Shown here one piece after another: positions 9,355 through 17,166 of a stretch of 64,000 nucleotides of DNA. Below the pieces are notes generated by a model. It was not told where the DNA came from and did no database searches. It saw only the letters and a program-made list of their open reading frames with translations. The DNA is from Variovorax boronicumulans (GTDB lineage: Bacteria > Pseudomonadota > Gammaproteobacteria > Burkholderiales > Burkholderiaceae_C): contig NZ_JAAAFX010000004.1 of assembly GCF_019352895.1 (NCBI RefSeq), forward strand, positions 584,214 to 648,213, in the 5' to 3' direction. The translations under genes and the position numbers were made by a program. How positions within the stretch are numbered: position 1 is the stretch's first letter; every line of letters starts with the position of its first letter.

Positions 9355-10560
9355 CTAGTTGGTCTTTGCGCCGGCCTGGAACCAGCGGCCGATCAAGGCG
9401 CGCTCCGCATCGGTGATCTGCGTGGCGTTGTTCATCGGCATGATCTTCGTGACCACCACCTGCTGGTACACCGCCTGCGCGTGGGACTTGACCTGGTCGG
9501 GCGTGTCGAGCCGCACGTTCTTCATCTGCACGGCCGCGCCATGACACATGTAGCAGCGCTGCTCCAGCACCTTCTGCACGTCGCCGAAAGCCACCTTGGG
9601 CACTTCGGCACCGGCCACGGGCGCGGCCACCGGTTCGGGCTTCATCCAGACGATGGTCAGGCCCAGCACCGCGATGCCGAACAGCGCATAGGGCAGCGGA
9701 TGGCGCGCATTGCCCAGCTTGAAGCGGTGGCGCACCACGAAGAACTGGCGAATGGCCGCGCCACCCAGCATGATCAGCAGCAGCACCACCCAGTTGTACT
9801 TGTGGGTGTAGGTGAAGCTGTAGTGGTTGCTCAGCATCGCGAACAGCACCGGCAGCGTGAAGTAGGTGTTGTGCACGCTGCGCTGCTTGCCGCGCTGGCC
9901 GTGCACCGGATCGACCGGCCGGCCCTCGCGCAGCGCCTGCACGTTCTTGCGCTGGCCGGGAATGATCCAGAAGAACACGTTGCCGCTCATGGTCGTGGCC
10001 ATCATGGCGCCGACCAGCAGGAAGGCCGCGCGGCCGGCGAACCACTGGCAGGCCAGCCAGGTCGCGAACGCGATGAAGACCGCGATCAGCACGCCGACGA
10101 TGGTGTCGCCGTTCTTGCGCCGCCCGAAGATCTGGCAGATGCCGTCGTAGACGATCCAGAACACCACGAAGAAGGCCAGCGCCACCGAGATCGCGGCACC
10201 CGGCTCCCAGTCCATCTTGCTCTTGTCGATCAGGTAGGTGCTGGCGTTCCACAGATAGGACATCGTGAACAGCGCGAAGCCGGTGAGCCAGGTCGAGTAG
10301 CTCTCCCAGTAGGACCAGTGCAGGTGGTCGGGCACCTTCTTGGGCGCCAGCGTGTACTTCTGCATGTTGTAGAAGCCGCCGCCGTGCACCGCCCATTGCT
10401 CGCCGCCCACGCCCTTGTCGAGCGACTCGGCGTCCTGCGGTTTCTCGAGGCTGTTGTCCAGCATCACGAAATAGAAGGAGGCGCCGATCCAGGCGACGGC
10501 GGTGATGACGTGGACCCAGCGCAGCAGCAGGTTGGCCCAGTCGAGGTAGTAGCTTTCCAT
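9355..10560 (-). CDS. puuD: urate hydroxylase PuuD, membrane-bound with cytochrome c domain
   Basis: A 401-residue protein with about eight membrane segments followed by a C-terminal cytochrome c domain. The haem site is Cys336-x2-Cys339-His340, with a KIMPM segment able to supply the axial Met. This architecture defines PuuD, which oxidises urate to 5-hydroxyisourate and passes electrons to the respiratory chain, replacing soluble uricase. An in-frame extension upstream to 10707 exists but lacks PuuD features; the ATG at 10560 begins directly before the first membrane helix. It is divergent from the VOC gene, and a TGTATACA palindrome lies about 140 bp upstream. Confidence 0.93.
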   Translation of the reverse strand: MESYYLDWANLLLRWVHVITAVAWIGASFYFVMLDNSLEKPQDAESLDKGVGGEQWAVHGGGFYNMQKYTLAPKKVPDHLHWSYWESYSTWLTGFALFTMSYLWNASTYLIDKSKMDWEPGAAISVALAFFVVFWIVYDGICQIFGRRKNGDTIVGVLIAVFIAFATWLACQWFAGRAAFLLVGAMMATTMSGNVFFWIIPGQRKNVQALREGRPVDPVHGQRGKQRSVHNTYFTLPVLFAMLSNHYSFTYTHKYNWVVLLLIMLGGAAIRQFFVVRHRFKLGNARHPLPYALFGIAVLGLTIVWMKPEPVAAPVAGAEVPKVAFGDVQKVLEQRCYMCHGAAVQMKNVRLDTPDQVKSHAQAVYQQVVVTKIMPMNNATQITDAERALIGRWFQAGAKTN

Positions 10561-10694
10561 GCTCAACCTTGTCGGCGCGTGGGTGCGCCTTGTGAGGGTT
10601 TGAATCTGCTCACCACTGCGGGCGCTGTAAGCAGATGAATGGCCGCGAACGCAGGTCTGGCGACCTCGCTCCGCTGCGGCTTGTTGTGGACCAA

Positions 10695-10706
10695 AGTGTA
10701 TACACA
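10695..10706. promoter_or_regulatory. putative GntR operator, puuD/VOC intergenic region
   Basis: The palindrome GTGTATACAC (core TGTATACA at 10697-10704) sits between divergent puuD and the VOC gene. The same core with similar left flank (TGGACcAAAG) occurs between uraH and gntR at 16295, and the core recurs upstream of the NCS2 permease at 25291. Palindromic TGTATACA-like sequences are typical of FCD-class GntR regulators. Confidence 0.6.
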
Positions 10707-10792
10707 ATTCCCCCGTGTCGGGTGGTTTTTATGGGCAGGGATTTACCGCATCGCCCAGCACAATCCGGGCCACCTTCACGCATTGGAACGCC

Positions 10793-11146
10793 ATGGCAGC
10801 CACGGGCCGGGATCGGCAGATCGACAACATCGAGTTCAACGTCGCGGACATCGCGCGCAGCAAGGCCTTCTACGGCGCCGTGTTCGGCTGGGCCTTCACC
10901 GACTACGGCCCCACCTACACGGAATTCAGCGACGGCCGGCTGACCGGCGGCTTCACCACGGGCGAGCCGGTGCGGCCGGGAGGCCCGCTGGTGATCCTGT
11001 ATGCCGACGACCTGGCCGAAACGCAGCGGCGCATCGAAGCCGCGGGTGCGGCGATCTCGCGGCCGGTGTTCGCCTTCCCGGGCGGCCGGCGCTTCCACTT
11101 CACGGACCCCGACGGTTACGAGCTCGCGGTCTGGTCGGCGCCCTGA
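10793..11146 (+). CDS. VOC (glyoxalase/bleomycin-resistance fold) family protein
   Basis: A 117-residue single-domain VOC protein with the usual beta-alpha-beta-beta-beta repeat: IEFNVADIARSKAFYGAVFGW at the N-terminus and FTDPDGYELAVWS at the end. The start chosen is the ATG at 10793, preceded by GGAA at suitable distance; an upstream in-frame ATG at 10715 would put the TGTATACA operator into an odd 5' position and adds unrelated residues. It is divergent from puuD and shares the putative GntR operator, so a role linked to urate catabolism is possible. Substrate unknown. Confidence 0.85.
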   Translation: MAATGRDRQIDNIEFNVADIARSKAFYGAVFGWAFTDYGPTYTEFSDGRLTGGFTTGEPVRPGGPLVILYADDLAETQRRIEAAGAAISRPVFAFPGGRRFHFTDPDGYELAVWSAP

Positions 11147-11162
11147 ATCGGCCCGGCGGCGC

Positions 11163-11966
11163 TCACGGCGGCATCAGCAGCTGCGCCGCCACCGCCACCG
11201 CGATCACCTCGGGCTCCTTGCCCTCGATGCCCGGCACACCGATCGGGCAGGTGATGCGTGCCAGCTCCTCTGGCGTGAAGCCGCGCGCCTCGAGCCGGTG
11301 GCGAAAGGTCGCCCACTTGGTCCTGCTGCCGATCAGGCCCACGAAAGGCAGGTCGTCGCGCGCGCGCAGGCGCTGCAGGCAGGCGATCACCACGTCGAAA
11401 TCCTCGGCATGGCTGAAGCTCATGATCAGCACGCGCGAGCCCGGCGCCAAGCCGGCCACCGCGCCCTGCACCGGCTCGGAATGCTCGGTCTCGATCTGCA
11501 CCGGCAGCGCGGGCGCGAACACGCCTTCACGGCTGTCGATCCAGCGCACCGAGAACGGCAGCGTGGCGAGCAGGCGGGCCAAGGCGGCCCCCACGTGCCC
11601 GCCGCCGAACAGCGCGACCGGCTTGAAGTGCGCGCTGAGTTCGCGGGTCAGCGCCGGCACGTCACGCGCGATGACCCGCTGGAAGGCCAGGAACACCACG
11701 CCGCCGCAGCACTGCCCGAGGCTGGGGCCCAGCGGGTAGCGGCGCACGGCCTCGATCGGGTCCCCGCCGGCCAGCCAGGCCCGCGCTTCCTGCACCGCCT
11801 GGAATTCGAGCTGGCCACCGCCGATGGTGCCGGTCAGGTCGTCCTGCCAGACCGCCATCCAGGTGCCGGCCTCGCGCGGCACCGAGCCCTGCGTCGACGC
11901 GACGCGCACCAGCACCGCGGCCTCGCGGCCGAGGCGCTGCAGCAGTTCGTCGAGGGCCGGGATCAT
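11163..11966 (-). CDS. xdhC: xanthine dehydrogenase accessory protein XdhC
   Basis: A 267-residue molybdenum-cofactor chaperone that inserts sulfurated Moco into XdhB. It has the N-terminal XdhC domain (GSVPREAGTWM, TIGGGQLEFQAV, GQCCGGVVFL with two Cys) and a C-terminal Rossmann domain (ALFGGGHVGAALA; FVGLIGSRTKW). The ATG at 11966 has GGAGG 11 bases upstream; the upstream ATG at 12002 lacks such a site. It is separated from xdhAB by about 5.6 kb of other genes. The VOC gene ends 16 bp away on the opposite strand. Confidence 0.92.
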   Translation of the reverse strand: MIPALDELLQRLGREAAVLVRVASTQGSVPREAGTWMAVWQDDLTGTIGGGQLEFQAVQEARAWLAGGDPIEAVRRYPLGPSLGQCCGGVVFLAFQRVIARDVPALTRELSAHFKPVALFGGGHVGAALARLLATLPFSVRWIDSREGVFAPALPVQIETEHSEPVQGAVAGLAPGSRVLIMSFSHAEDFDVVIACLQRLRARDDLPFVGLIGSRTKWATFRHRLEARGFTPEELARITCPIGVPGIEGKEPEVIAVAVAAQLLMPP

Positions 11967-12034
11967 CGCGGGATTGTCCTCCCGGATCACACGCCGATGC
12001 ATCGGCCTGGCGTATGCACGGTATAACGTCGGCG

Positions 12035-12550
12035 ATGATTTTCCGCCTCACCCCGCGCCATGTCGCGCTCGCCGCCGCCCTGTCCGCCACGCTATGGCTC
12101 GCCGGTTGCGGCACCGCCCCCACCGCCACCACGCCCGGCCAGGTGCCCGGCCAGCTCAGCAACGCCACCTCGGCGCCACCGGGCCCGGTCCAGCAGCCGG
12201 CGCCCCGCGCGTCGGTCGCGGCCAACCCGCGCGAGTACCGGCGCGATGCCGCGCGCCACATCTACGACGCCAACAAGGACCGCATCTACGGCGGCCAGCT
12301 GCCGGCCGTGCTCTATGCCGTGGGCACGCTGCAGGTGAACCTGGACGCCGGCGGCAAGGTGCTGTCGATGCACTGGATGCGTGCACCGCAGCATGCGCCG
12401 GAAGTGATCGCCGAGATCGAACGCACCGTGCTCGCCGCCGCGCCCTTCCCGGCGGCGCAGCGCCTGGGTCCGGTGACCTGGACCGACACCTGGCTGTGGG
12501 ACAAGGGCGGCCGCTTCCAGCTCGACACCCTCACCGAGGGTCAGCTGTAG
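12035..12550 (+). CDS. TonB-like C-terminal domain lipoprotein
   Basis: A 171-residue putative lipoprotein. The signal peptide (residues 1-24) ends in the lipobox LAGC. A Pro/Ala-rich linker precedes a domain (about residues 65-165) that resembles energy-transducer TonB C-terminal or TonB-family outer proteins: VLYAVGTLQVNLDAGGKVLS, then a helix and a final strand. It probably sits in the periplasm, attached to a membrane. The start at 12035 gives a clean signal peptide; an ATG at 12014 is the alternative. Its 3' end overlaps the convergent LysR gene by 20 bp. Function unknown. Confidence 0.75.
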   Translation: MIFRLTPRHVALAAALSATLWLAGCGTAPTATTPGQVPGQLSNATSAPPGPVQQPAPRASVAANPREYRRDAARHIYDANKDRIYGGQLPAVLYAVGTLQVNLDAGGKVLSMHWMRAPQHAPEVIAEIERTVLAAAPFPAAQRLGPVTWTDTWLWDKGGRFQLDTLTEGQL

Positions 12551-13454
12551 CCTCGCACGGGGACGGCGCCCCGCTGCAGACCCGCTCCCACAGCTGCCCG
12601 ACGACCGCCCGCGCCTGCGTCCGGGCGCGGTAGGCCACGATGCTCACCTCGACGTCCCAGGCGCCCTCGCCCACCGGCACGAGGTCGGCCAGCCGCCCCG
12701 CGACGAAGGAGCTGTCGGGCAGCCAGGCGACGCCCAGGCCCTGCGACGCCAGGTCGCCCAGCACGTCGGTCATCTCGGCCTCGAAGGCCCGGTAGCCGAC
12801 GAGCGCCTGCGACGACTGCTCGATGGCCGAATCGACCACACGCGCAAAGTAGCCGCTGGCCGAGTACATGAGCAGCGGCACCGGCCGGGCTGACGTGCCG
12901 GGCAGCGCGAGCCCGCCCGAGGCGGCCAGCGCGCGCGACGCGTACGGGCGCACCTGCTCCACGCCCAGTTCGTGCCGCTCGAAGCGCGCCATGTCGAGCT
13001 GGATCGGATGCGCCGCCTGGTGGAAGCCGATCAGGATGTCGGCCGAGCCCGCGTTGAAGGCCGACACCGTGTCGTGCACATTGCCCACCTCCAGGCTGCA
13101 GGTGATCGCGCCTTCGCCCGACCATTGCCGCCACCATCCCGGCAGCCGCGTGCTGGCCAGCGCATAGGTCGAGGCGATGCGCACATGGTTGCGCGAGGGC
13201 GCATCGCCGATCGCAGCCTTGGCGTCGGCGATCTGGTTCAACAGGCCGGTCGCGACCTTGCGGAAATGATCGCCTGCGGGCGTGAGCCGCGTCGGGAACG
13301 CGGCGCGGTCGATGAGCTTGGCGCCCAGCCATTGCTCCAGCGCCTGGATGCGGCGGCTGAACGCGGCCTGCGACACGTTGCGCATCTCTGCCGCGCGGGT
13401 GAAGTTCTGCACTTCGGCCAGCGTCACGAAGTCCTGAAACCAACGGGTGTCCAT
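12531..13454 (-). CDS. LysR family regulator, HypT-like
   Basis: A 307-residue LysR regulator. The N-terminal HTH (FTRAAEMRNVSQAAFSRRIQALE) and the overall pattern resemble HypT/YjiE, the hypochlorite-responsive regulator. Here its divergent neighbour is a PLP aminotransferase/decarboxylase gene rather than a stress gene, so local control of that gene is the simpler reading. The start is the ATG at 13454, immediately ahead of the HTH; the frame is open further upstream without homology. The 169-bp divergent gap has several TTGC/GCAA half sites but no single clear operator. Confidence 0.88.
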   Translation of the reverse strand: MDTRWFQDFVTLAEVQNFTRAAEMRNVSQAAFSRRIQALEQWLGAKLIDRAAFPTRLTPAGDHFRKVATGLLNQIADAKAAIGDAPSRNHVRIASTYALASTRLPGWWRQWSGEGAITCSLEVGNVHDTVSAFNAGSADILIGFHQAAHPIQLDMARFERHELGVEQVRPYASRALAASGGLALPGTSARPVPLLMYSASGYFARVVDSAIEQSSQALVGYRAFEAEMTDVLGDLASQGLGVAWLPDSSFVAGRLADLVPVGEGAWDVEVSIVAYRARTQARAVVGQLWERVCSGAPSPCEATADPR

Positions 13455-13623
13455 CGCCTGATTTGCTCCTTTGCTGCGGGCTTTTGCAAGTCGCATGCCG
13501 ATTCGATTTGCGCATCGGCCATGCGTGACGCGCATTGCGGCCGGATGCAAACTCAACATTGGACCGCAGGCCGCCCGCTCGCGACCATCACGAATCCCCT
13601 CTTCACAACCCAAAGGATTCATC

Positions 13624-14997
13624 ATGAGCGAGCAACTTCGCGCGGCGGCCAAGGAATACATGGTCCGCTACGGCGGCGACACCTTTCCCAACCTGTTCCG
13701 CAGCGCCCGTGGCGCCATCGTGATCGACGACACCGGCCGCGAGATCCTCGACTTCACCTCGGGCCAGATGTGCGCCACCATCGGCCACAACCACCCGGCC
13801 ATCGTGCGCGCGGTGCACGAGGCCGGCGAGAAGGCCTTCCACATGTTCAGCGGCATGATCCCCGAAGTGGTGGCCGAGCTCGCACAGAAGATGGCCACCG
13901 ACTGGATGCCCGCGCCGCTGACCAAGTCGATCTTCGTCAACACCGGTTCCGAGAGCAACGAGGTGGCGCTGCGCATGGCGAAGATGTACACCGGCGGCTT
14001 CGAGATCCTGGCCGTGGGCGGCTCCTGGCACGGCGTCACGGGCGGCACCAGCGCCGTGTCCTTCGCGAGCGACCGCAAGGGCTACGGCGTGCACGTGCCC
14101 GGCGTGTTCCTCATGCCCGAGCCCAACGCCTACCGGCCCTATATCCAGGGCATGTCGGCCGAGGAGTCGGCGCTGACCTGCCTTGAGCTCGGCCTCAAGA
14201 TGTACGACATGGCCTCGACCGGCCGCCGCGCGGCCATCATCATCGAGCCCATCATCAGCGCCGGCGGCGTGCTGGTGCCGCCCAGGTCGTACATGCAGGC
14301 CCTGCGCAAGGCGGCGGACGATCGCGGCATGCTGCTGATCTTCGACGAGGCGCAGACCGCCTTCGGCCGCATCGGCCACCGCACCGCCTCGGACTTCTAC
14401 GGCGTGGTGCCGGACATCATGTCGGTCAGCAAGACCATGGGCGGCGGCCTGCCGCTGGCCGCGACCGTGACCAGCCCGAAGATCGAGCAGGACGTGTTCG
14501 AGAAGGGCTTCACCTTCTACACCAGCCACGTCTCCGATCCGCTGCCCGCCACCGTGGGCCTGGCCGTGCTCGAGACCATCCGCAGCGAGGGCCTGATCGA
14601 ACGCGCCCGCAGCACCGGCGCCTACCTGCGCGGCCAGCTGCTCGACATGCAGCAGCGCTACGAGGCCATCGGCGACGTGCGCGGCGAGGGCCTGCTGCTG
14701 GGCGTGGAACTGGTGCAGGACCGCGACTCGCGCCTGCCCTACCACGAGCTCGGCGCGCGCACCACGAAGAAGTGCTTCGAGCTGGGCCTGAGCATGAACA
14801 TCCGCCGCCGGCCCGAGCGCGGCTCGGTCTGGCGCATCGCGCCGCCGCTCACCGTGCGCCACGAGGAGATCGACCGTGCTATCGCCATCCTCGACCGCGC
14901 GCTGCGCGAGAGCCTGGACGAGATCGCGCGGCCCGCGCCCGTGGCCCGCGCGGACGCGAAGGTGGCCGGCAAGGCCGTCGCGGCGGCGAACCACTGA
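13624..14997 (+). CDS. class III PLP enzyme, 2,2-dialkylglycine decarboxylase-like
   Basis: A 457-residue fold-type I PLP enzyme. Many segments match dialkylglycine decarboxylase: FTSGQMCATIGHNHP, SESNEVALRMAKMYTGGFEI, SWHGVTGG, IFDEAQTAFGR with the PLP-binding Asp, SVSKTMGGGLPLAA with the Schiff-base Lys, and FYTSHVSDPLPA. The known enzyme decarboxylates 2-aminoisobutyrate and transaminates to pyruvate; a related aminotransferase activity is equally possible. It ends in an extra Ala-rich tail of about 25 residues. An amino-acid-type binding protein gene follows after 14 bp, so the two form an operon and the binding protein probably delivers the substrate. Confidence 0.85.
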   Translation: MSEQLRAAAKEYMVRYGGDTFPNLFRSARGAIVIDDTGREILDFTSGQMCATIGHNHPAIVRAVHEAGEKAFHMFSGMIPEVVAELAQKMATDWMPAPLTKSIFVNTGSESNEVALRMAKMYTGGFEILAVGGSWHGVTGGTSAVSFASDRKGYGVHVPGVFLMPEPNAYRPYIQGMSAEESALTCLELGLKMYDMASTGRRAAIIIEPIISAGGVLVPPRSYMQALRKAADDRGMLLIFDEAQTAFGRIGHRTASDFYGVVPDIMSVSKTMGGGLPLAATVTSPKIEQDVFEKGFTFYTSHVSDPLPATVGLAVLETIRSEGLIERARSTGAYLRGQLLDMQQRYEAIGDVRGEGLLLGVELVQDRDSRLPYHELGARTTKKCFELGLSMNIRRRPERGSVWRIAPPLTVRHEEIDRAIAILDRALRESLDEIARPAPVARADAKVAGKAVAAANH

Positions 14998-15011
14998 ACG
15001 GCGGCGTCACC

Positions 15012-15890
15012 ATGACCCGACCTCTTCTCCTCGGCGTCGCGCTGGCCCTTGCATGCATGGGCGCCAGCGCGCAGGACAGCGGCACGCTCGCCAAGGCCCG
15101 GGCCGCGGGCAGCGTCACGATGGGCGTGCGCGACGCCTCGCCGCCGCTTTCGTACTCGCTGGGTACCGGCTACGCGGGCTACCACGTCGAGCTGTGCGAG
15201 CAGATGCTGTCGAAGCTGCTGCCCGGCGTCGCCATCCGGCAGATGGCCGTGACCTCGCAGAACCGGCTGCCGCTGCTGCAGAACGGCACCGTCGACATCG
15301 AGTGCGGTTCGACCACCAACAACACGGCCCGCCAGCAGCAGGCCGCCTTCGCCCACACGACCTACATCACCGAAGCGCGCTTCGCGGTGCGGGCCGCGAG
15401 CGGCATCGCTTCGGTCGAGCAGCTCAAGGGCAAGACCGTGGTGACGACCACCGGCACCACGCTGGTCCAGCGGCTGCGCCGACTCGAACAGGAGCGGCAC
15501 ATCACGGTGGTGCTGGCCAAGGACCATGCGGAGAGCTTCCTGCTGCTGGAGAGCGGGCGCGCCGACGCCTTCGCGATGGACGACAACACGCTGGCCGGCA
15601 ACATCGCCAACGCGCGCAACCCCGCGGACTTCAGGATCGTGGGCAAGCCGCTGGGCATCGAGCCGATCGCGATCATGCTGCGCAAGGACGATCCGGCCTT
15701 CAAGAGCGCGGTCGACGGCTACCTGGCTGCGGCCATGGCCTCGGGCGCGCTGGAGAAGCTCTACGCCAAGTGGTTCATGGCGCCGATCCCGCCCAAGAAC
15801 GCGGTCATCAACATCCCGCTGAGCGACTCGCTCAAGGCCGCGTTCCTGGCGCCCAACGACCGGCCGGCCGAGGCCTACGAGGAGAAGTAG
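15012..15890 (+). CDS. amino-acid ABC transporter substrate-binding protein
   Basis: A 292-residue periplasmic binding protein of the glutamate/aspartate (GltI) family. The signal peptide covers about residues 1-20 (cleavage after GASA). The SBP_bac_3 domain includes PPLSYSLGTGYAGYHVELCEQ, NRLPLLQNGTVDIECGSTTN, and DAFAMDDNTLAGN. No ATPase or permease gene is adjacent, so it must use components encoded elsewhere. It lies 14 bp after the dialkylglycine-decarboxylase-like gene and converges on uraH. Confidence 0.9.
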   Translation: MTRPLLLGVALALACMGASAQDSGTLAKARAAGSVTMGVRDASPPLSYSLGTGYAGYHVELCEQMLSKLLPGVAIRQMAVTSQNRLPLLQNGTVDIECGSTTNNTARQQQAAFAHTTYITEARFAVRAASGIASVEQLKGKTVVTTTGTTLVQRLRRLEQERHITVVLAKDHAESFLLLESGRADAFAMDDNTLAGNIANARNPADFRIVGKPLGIEPIAIMLRKDDPAFKSAVDGYLAAAMASGALEKLYAKWFMAPIPPKNAVINIPLSDSLKAAFLAPNDRPAEAYEEK

Positions 15891-15896
15891 CGCCGC

Positions 15897-16247
15897 TCAG
15901 GACCCGCGGTAGGTGGAATAGCTCCACGGGCTGACCAGCAAGGGCACGTGGTAGTGCTGGTCGGTGTGGGCCACGCCGAAGTCCAACGAGACCTTGTCCA
16001 GGAAATTGGGCTCGGGCAGCTTCACGCCGCGCGCCTTGAAATACGCTGCCACGTCGAAGGTCAGGCGGTAGGTGCCCGTGCGCAGGCTGTCGTTGTCGTA
16101 GAGCGGCCCGTCGCTGCGGCCGTCGGCGTTCAGGGTGAAGCGCTTGACCAGCGTGGCCTGTTCGCCTTGCGTGGTGTACAGCGCCACCGCCATGCCGGCG
16201 GCGGGCCCGCCGTGCATCGTGTCCAGTACGTGAGTGCTCAGGCCCAT
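15897..16247 (-). CDS. uraH: 5-hydroxyisourate hydrolase
   Basis: A 116-residue transthyretin-like protein that opens the ring of 5-hydroxyisourate to give OHCU, the step after PuuD. The N-terminal GLSTHVLDTMHGGPA segment with catalytic His, LNADGRSDGPL, and the C-terminal YSTYRGS signature mark the hydrolase rather than transthyretin. The ATG at 16247 is preceded by GGAG. It is divergent from the gntR gene, and the TGTATACA palindrome lies about 50 bp upstream of its start. Confidence 0.95.
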   Translation of the reverse strand: MGLSTHVLDTMHGGPAAGMAVALYTTQGEQATLVKRFTLNADGRSDGPLYDNDSLRTGTYRLTFDVAAYFKARGVKLPEPNFLDKVSLDFGVAHTDQHYHVPLLVSPWSYSTYRGS

Positions 16248-16292
16248 GGCTCGCTCCTTCGGTCCGGCGGTGCCGGTAGTTTGGTGGACAAA

Positions 16293-16304
16293 AGTGTATA
16301 CAGT
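16293..16304. promoter_or_regulatory. putative GntR operator between uraH and gntR
   Basis: Core TGTATACA at 16295-16302, preceded by AAAAG. It lies 30 bp upstream of the gntR ATG and about 48 bp upstream of uraH, where it could control both directions. The flank TGGACaAAAGTGTATACA is nearly the same as at 10688-10704. Confidence 0.65.
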
Positions 16305-16331
16305 TGTGGGATTCGGGTCTATCATGAATGC

Positions 16332-16997
16332 ATGGAGCCCTCCACCACCGGCGCGATCGTCGACGCACTGACCAAGGCGATTGTCGAGCACCGCCTGCAG
16401 CCCGGCAGCAAGCTCGCCGAGCAGAAACTGGCCGATCATTTCGGGGTCTCGCGCACGCTGGTGCGCCAGGCCCTGTTCCAGCTGTCGCAGAACCGGCTGA
16501 TCCGGCTCGAGCCCGCGCGGGGTGCCTTCGTGGCCGCCCCCACGGTCGACGAGGCGCGGCAGGTCTTCGCGGTGCGCCGCATGCTCGAAGCCGAGATGAC
16601 GCGTGCCTTCGTGCGCGAGAGCACGCCGGCCCGGATCAAGGCGCTGCGCGATCACGTGTCCCAGGAGAAAGACGCCGTGTCCGGCGGCAGCGCCCGGCGC
16701 CGCAACGAACTGCTGGGCGACTTCCACGTGCGCATGGCCGAGCTCATGGGCAACGAGGTGCTGGCGCAGATGCTGGGCGAACTGGTCTCGCGCTGCGCGC
16801 TGATCACGCTGATGTACCAGAGCAGCACTGCGGCCGAGCACTCGCACGACGAGCATGCCGACATCGTGAAGGCGCTGGCCGCCCGCGACGAGGAACGCGC
16901 GGTGCGCCTCATGACCGAACACCTGGAACACGTCGAAGCCGAACTCACCTTCGACCGCAAAGTCCCCACCAACGACATCTCCCTGGCCCTTTCATGA
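16332..16997 (+). CDS. GntR/FCD regulator, probable purine-catabolism regulator
   Basis: A 221-residue regulator with an N-terminal GntR winged helix (LAEQKLADHFGVSRTLVRQAL, about residues 28-50) and a C-terminal all-helical FCD ligand domain. It is divergent from uraH and followed on the same strand by puuE, uraD-allC and the M20 gene. The TGTATACA palindrome in its own promoter also occurs near puuD and the purine permease, so it probably regulates the set, with an intermediate such as urate or allantoin as ligand. It is clearly paralogous to the GntR protein at 29168-29872, in both domains. Confidence 0.9.
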   Translation: MEPSTTGAIVDALTKAIVEHRLQPGSKLAEQKLADHFGVSRTLVRQALFQLSQNRLIRLEPARGAFVAAPTVDEARQVFAVRRMLEAEMTRAFVRESTPARIKALRDHVSQEKDAVSGGSARRRNELLGDFHVRMAELMGNEVLAQMLGELVSRCALITLMYQSSTAAEHSHDEHADIVKALAARDEERAVRLMTEHLEHVEAELTFDRKVPTNDISLALS

Positions 16998-17049
16998 CGC
17001 TCCCACTCGTTCTCCGCGCACGTCGCGTCGCTTTGCCCCCCCCCTTGCG

Positions 17050-17160
17050 AGGGGCAACCCGTCTGTTCGTGGGCTGCGGCGGAACCGGCTTTGCCGGGCC
17101 GCAACGCAGCGCCCCCGGTCGGGGGTGGGGGCCCGACACGCAGTGCGGGCAACCTGGGGG
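17050..17160. repeat. GC-rich intergenic hairpin repeat before puuE
   Basis: The 169-bp gntR-puuE gap carries several GC-rich hairpins: CCCCTTGCGAGGGG, CCGGC-TTT-GCCGG at 17085-17097, and GCCCCCGGTCGGGGGTGGGGGC. Such clusters are typical dispersed intergenic elements in Comamonadaceae. It has no coding signal and could affect mRNA stability within the operon. Confidence 0.45.
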
Positions 17161-17166
17161 CGAGCA

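Noticed and set aside
12011-12027. GTATGCAC and GGTATAAC upstream of xdhC as firm regulatory sites
   Set aside because: Only 6 of 8 bases match the GntR core, and the second could be a promoter -10 for the lipoprotein gene; kept only as a weak remark.
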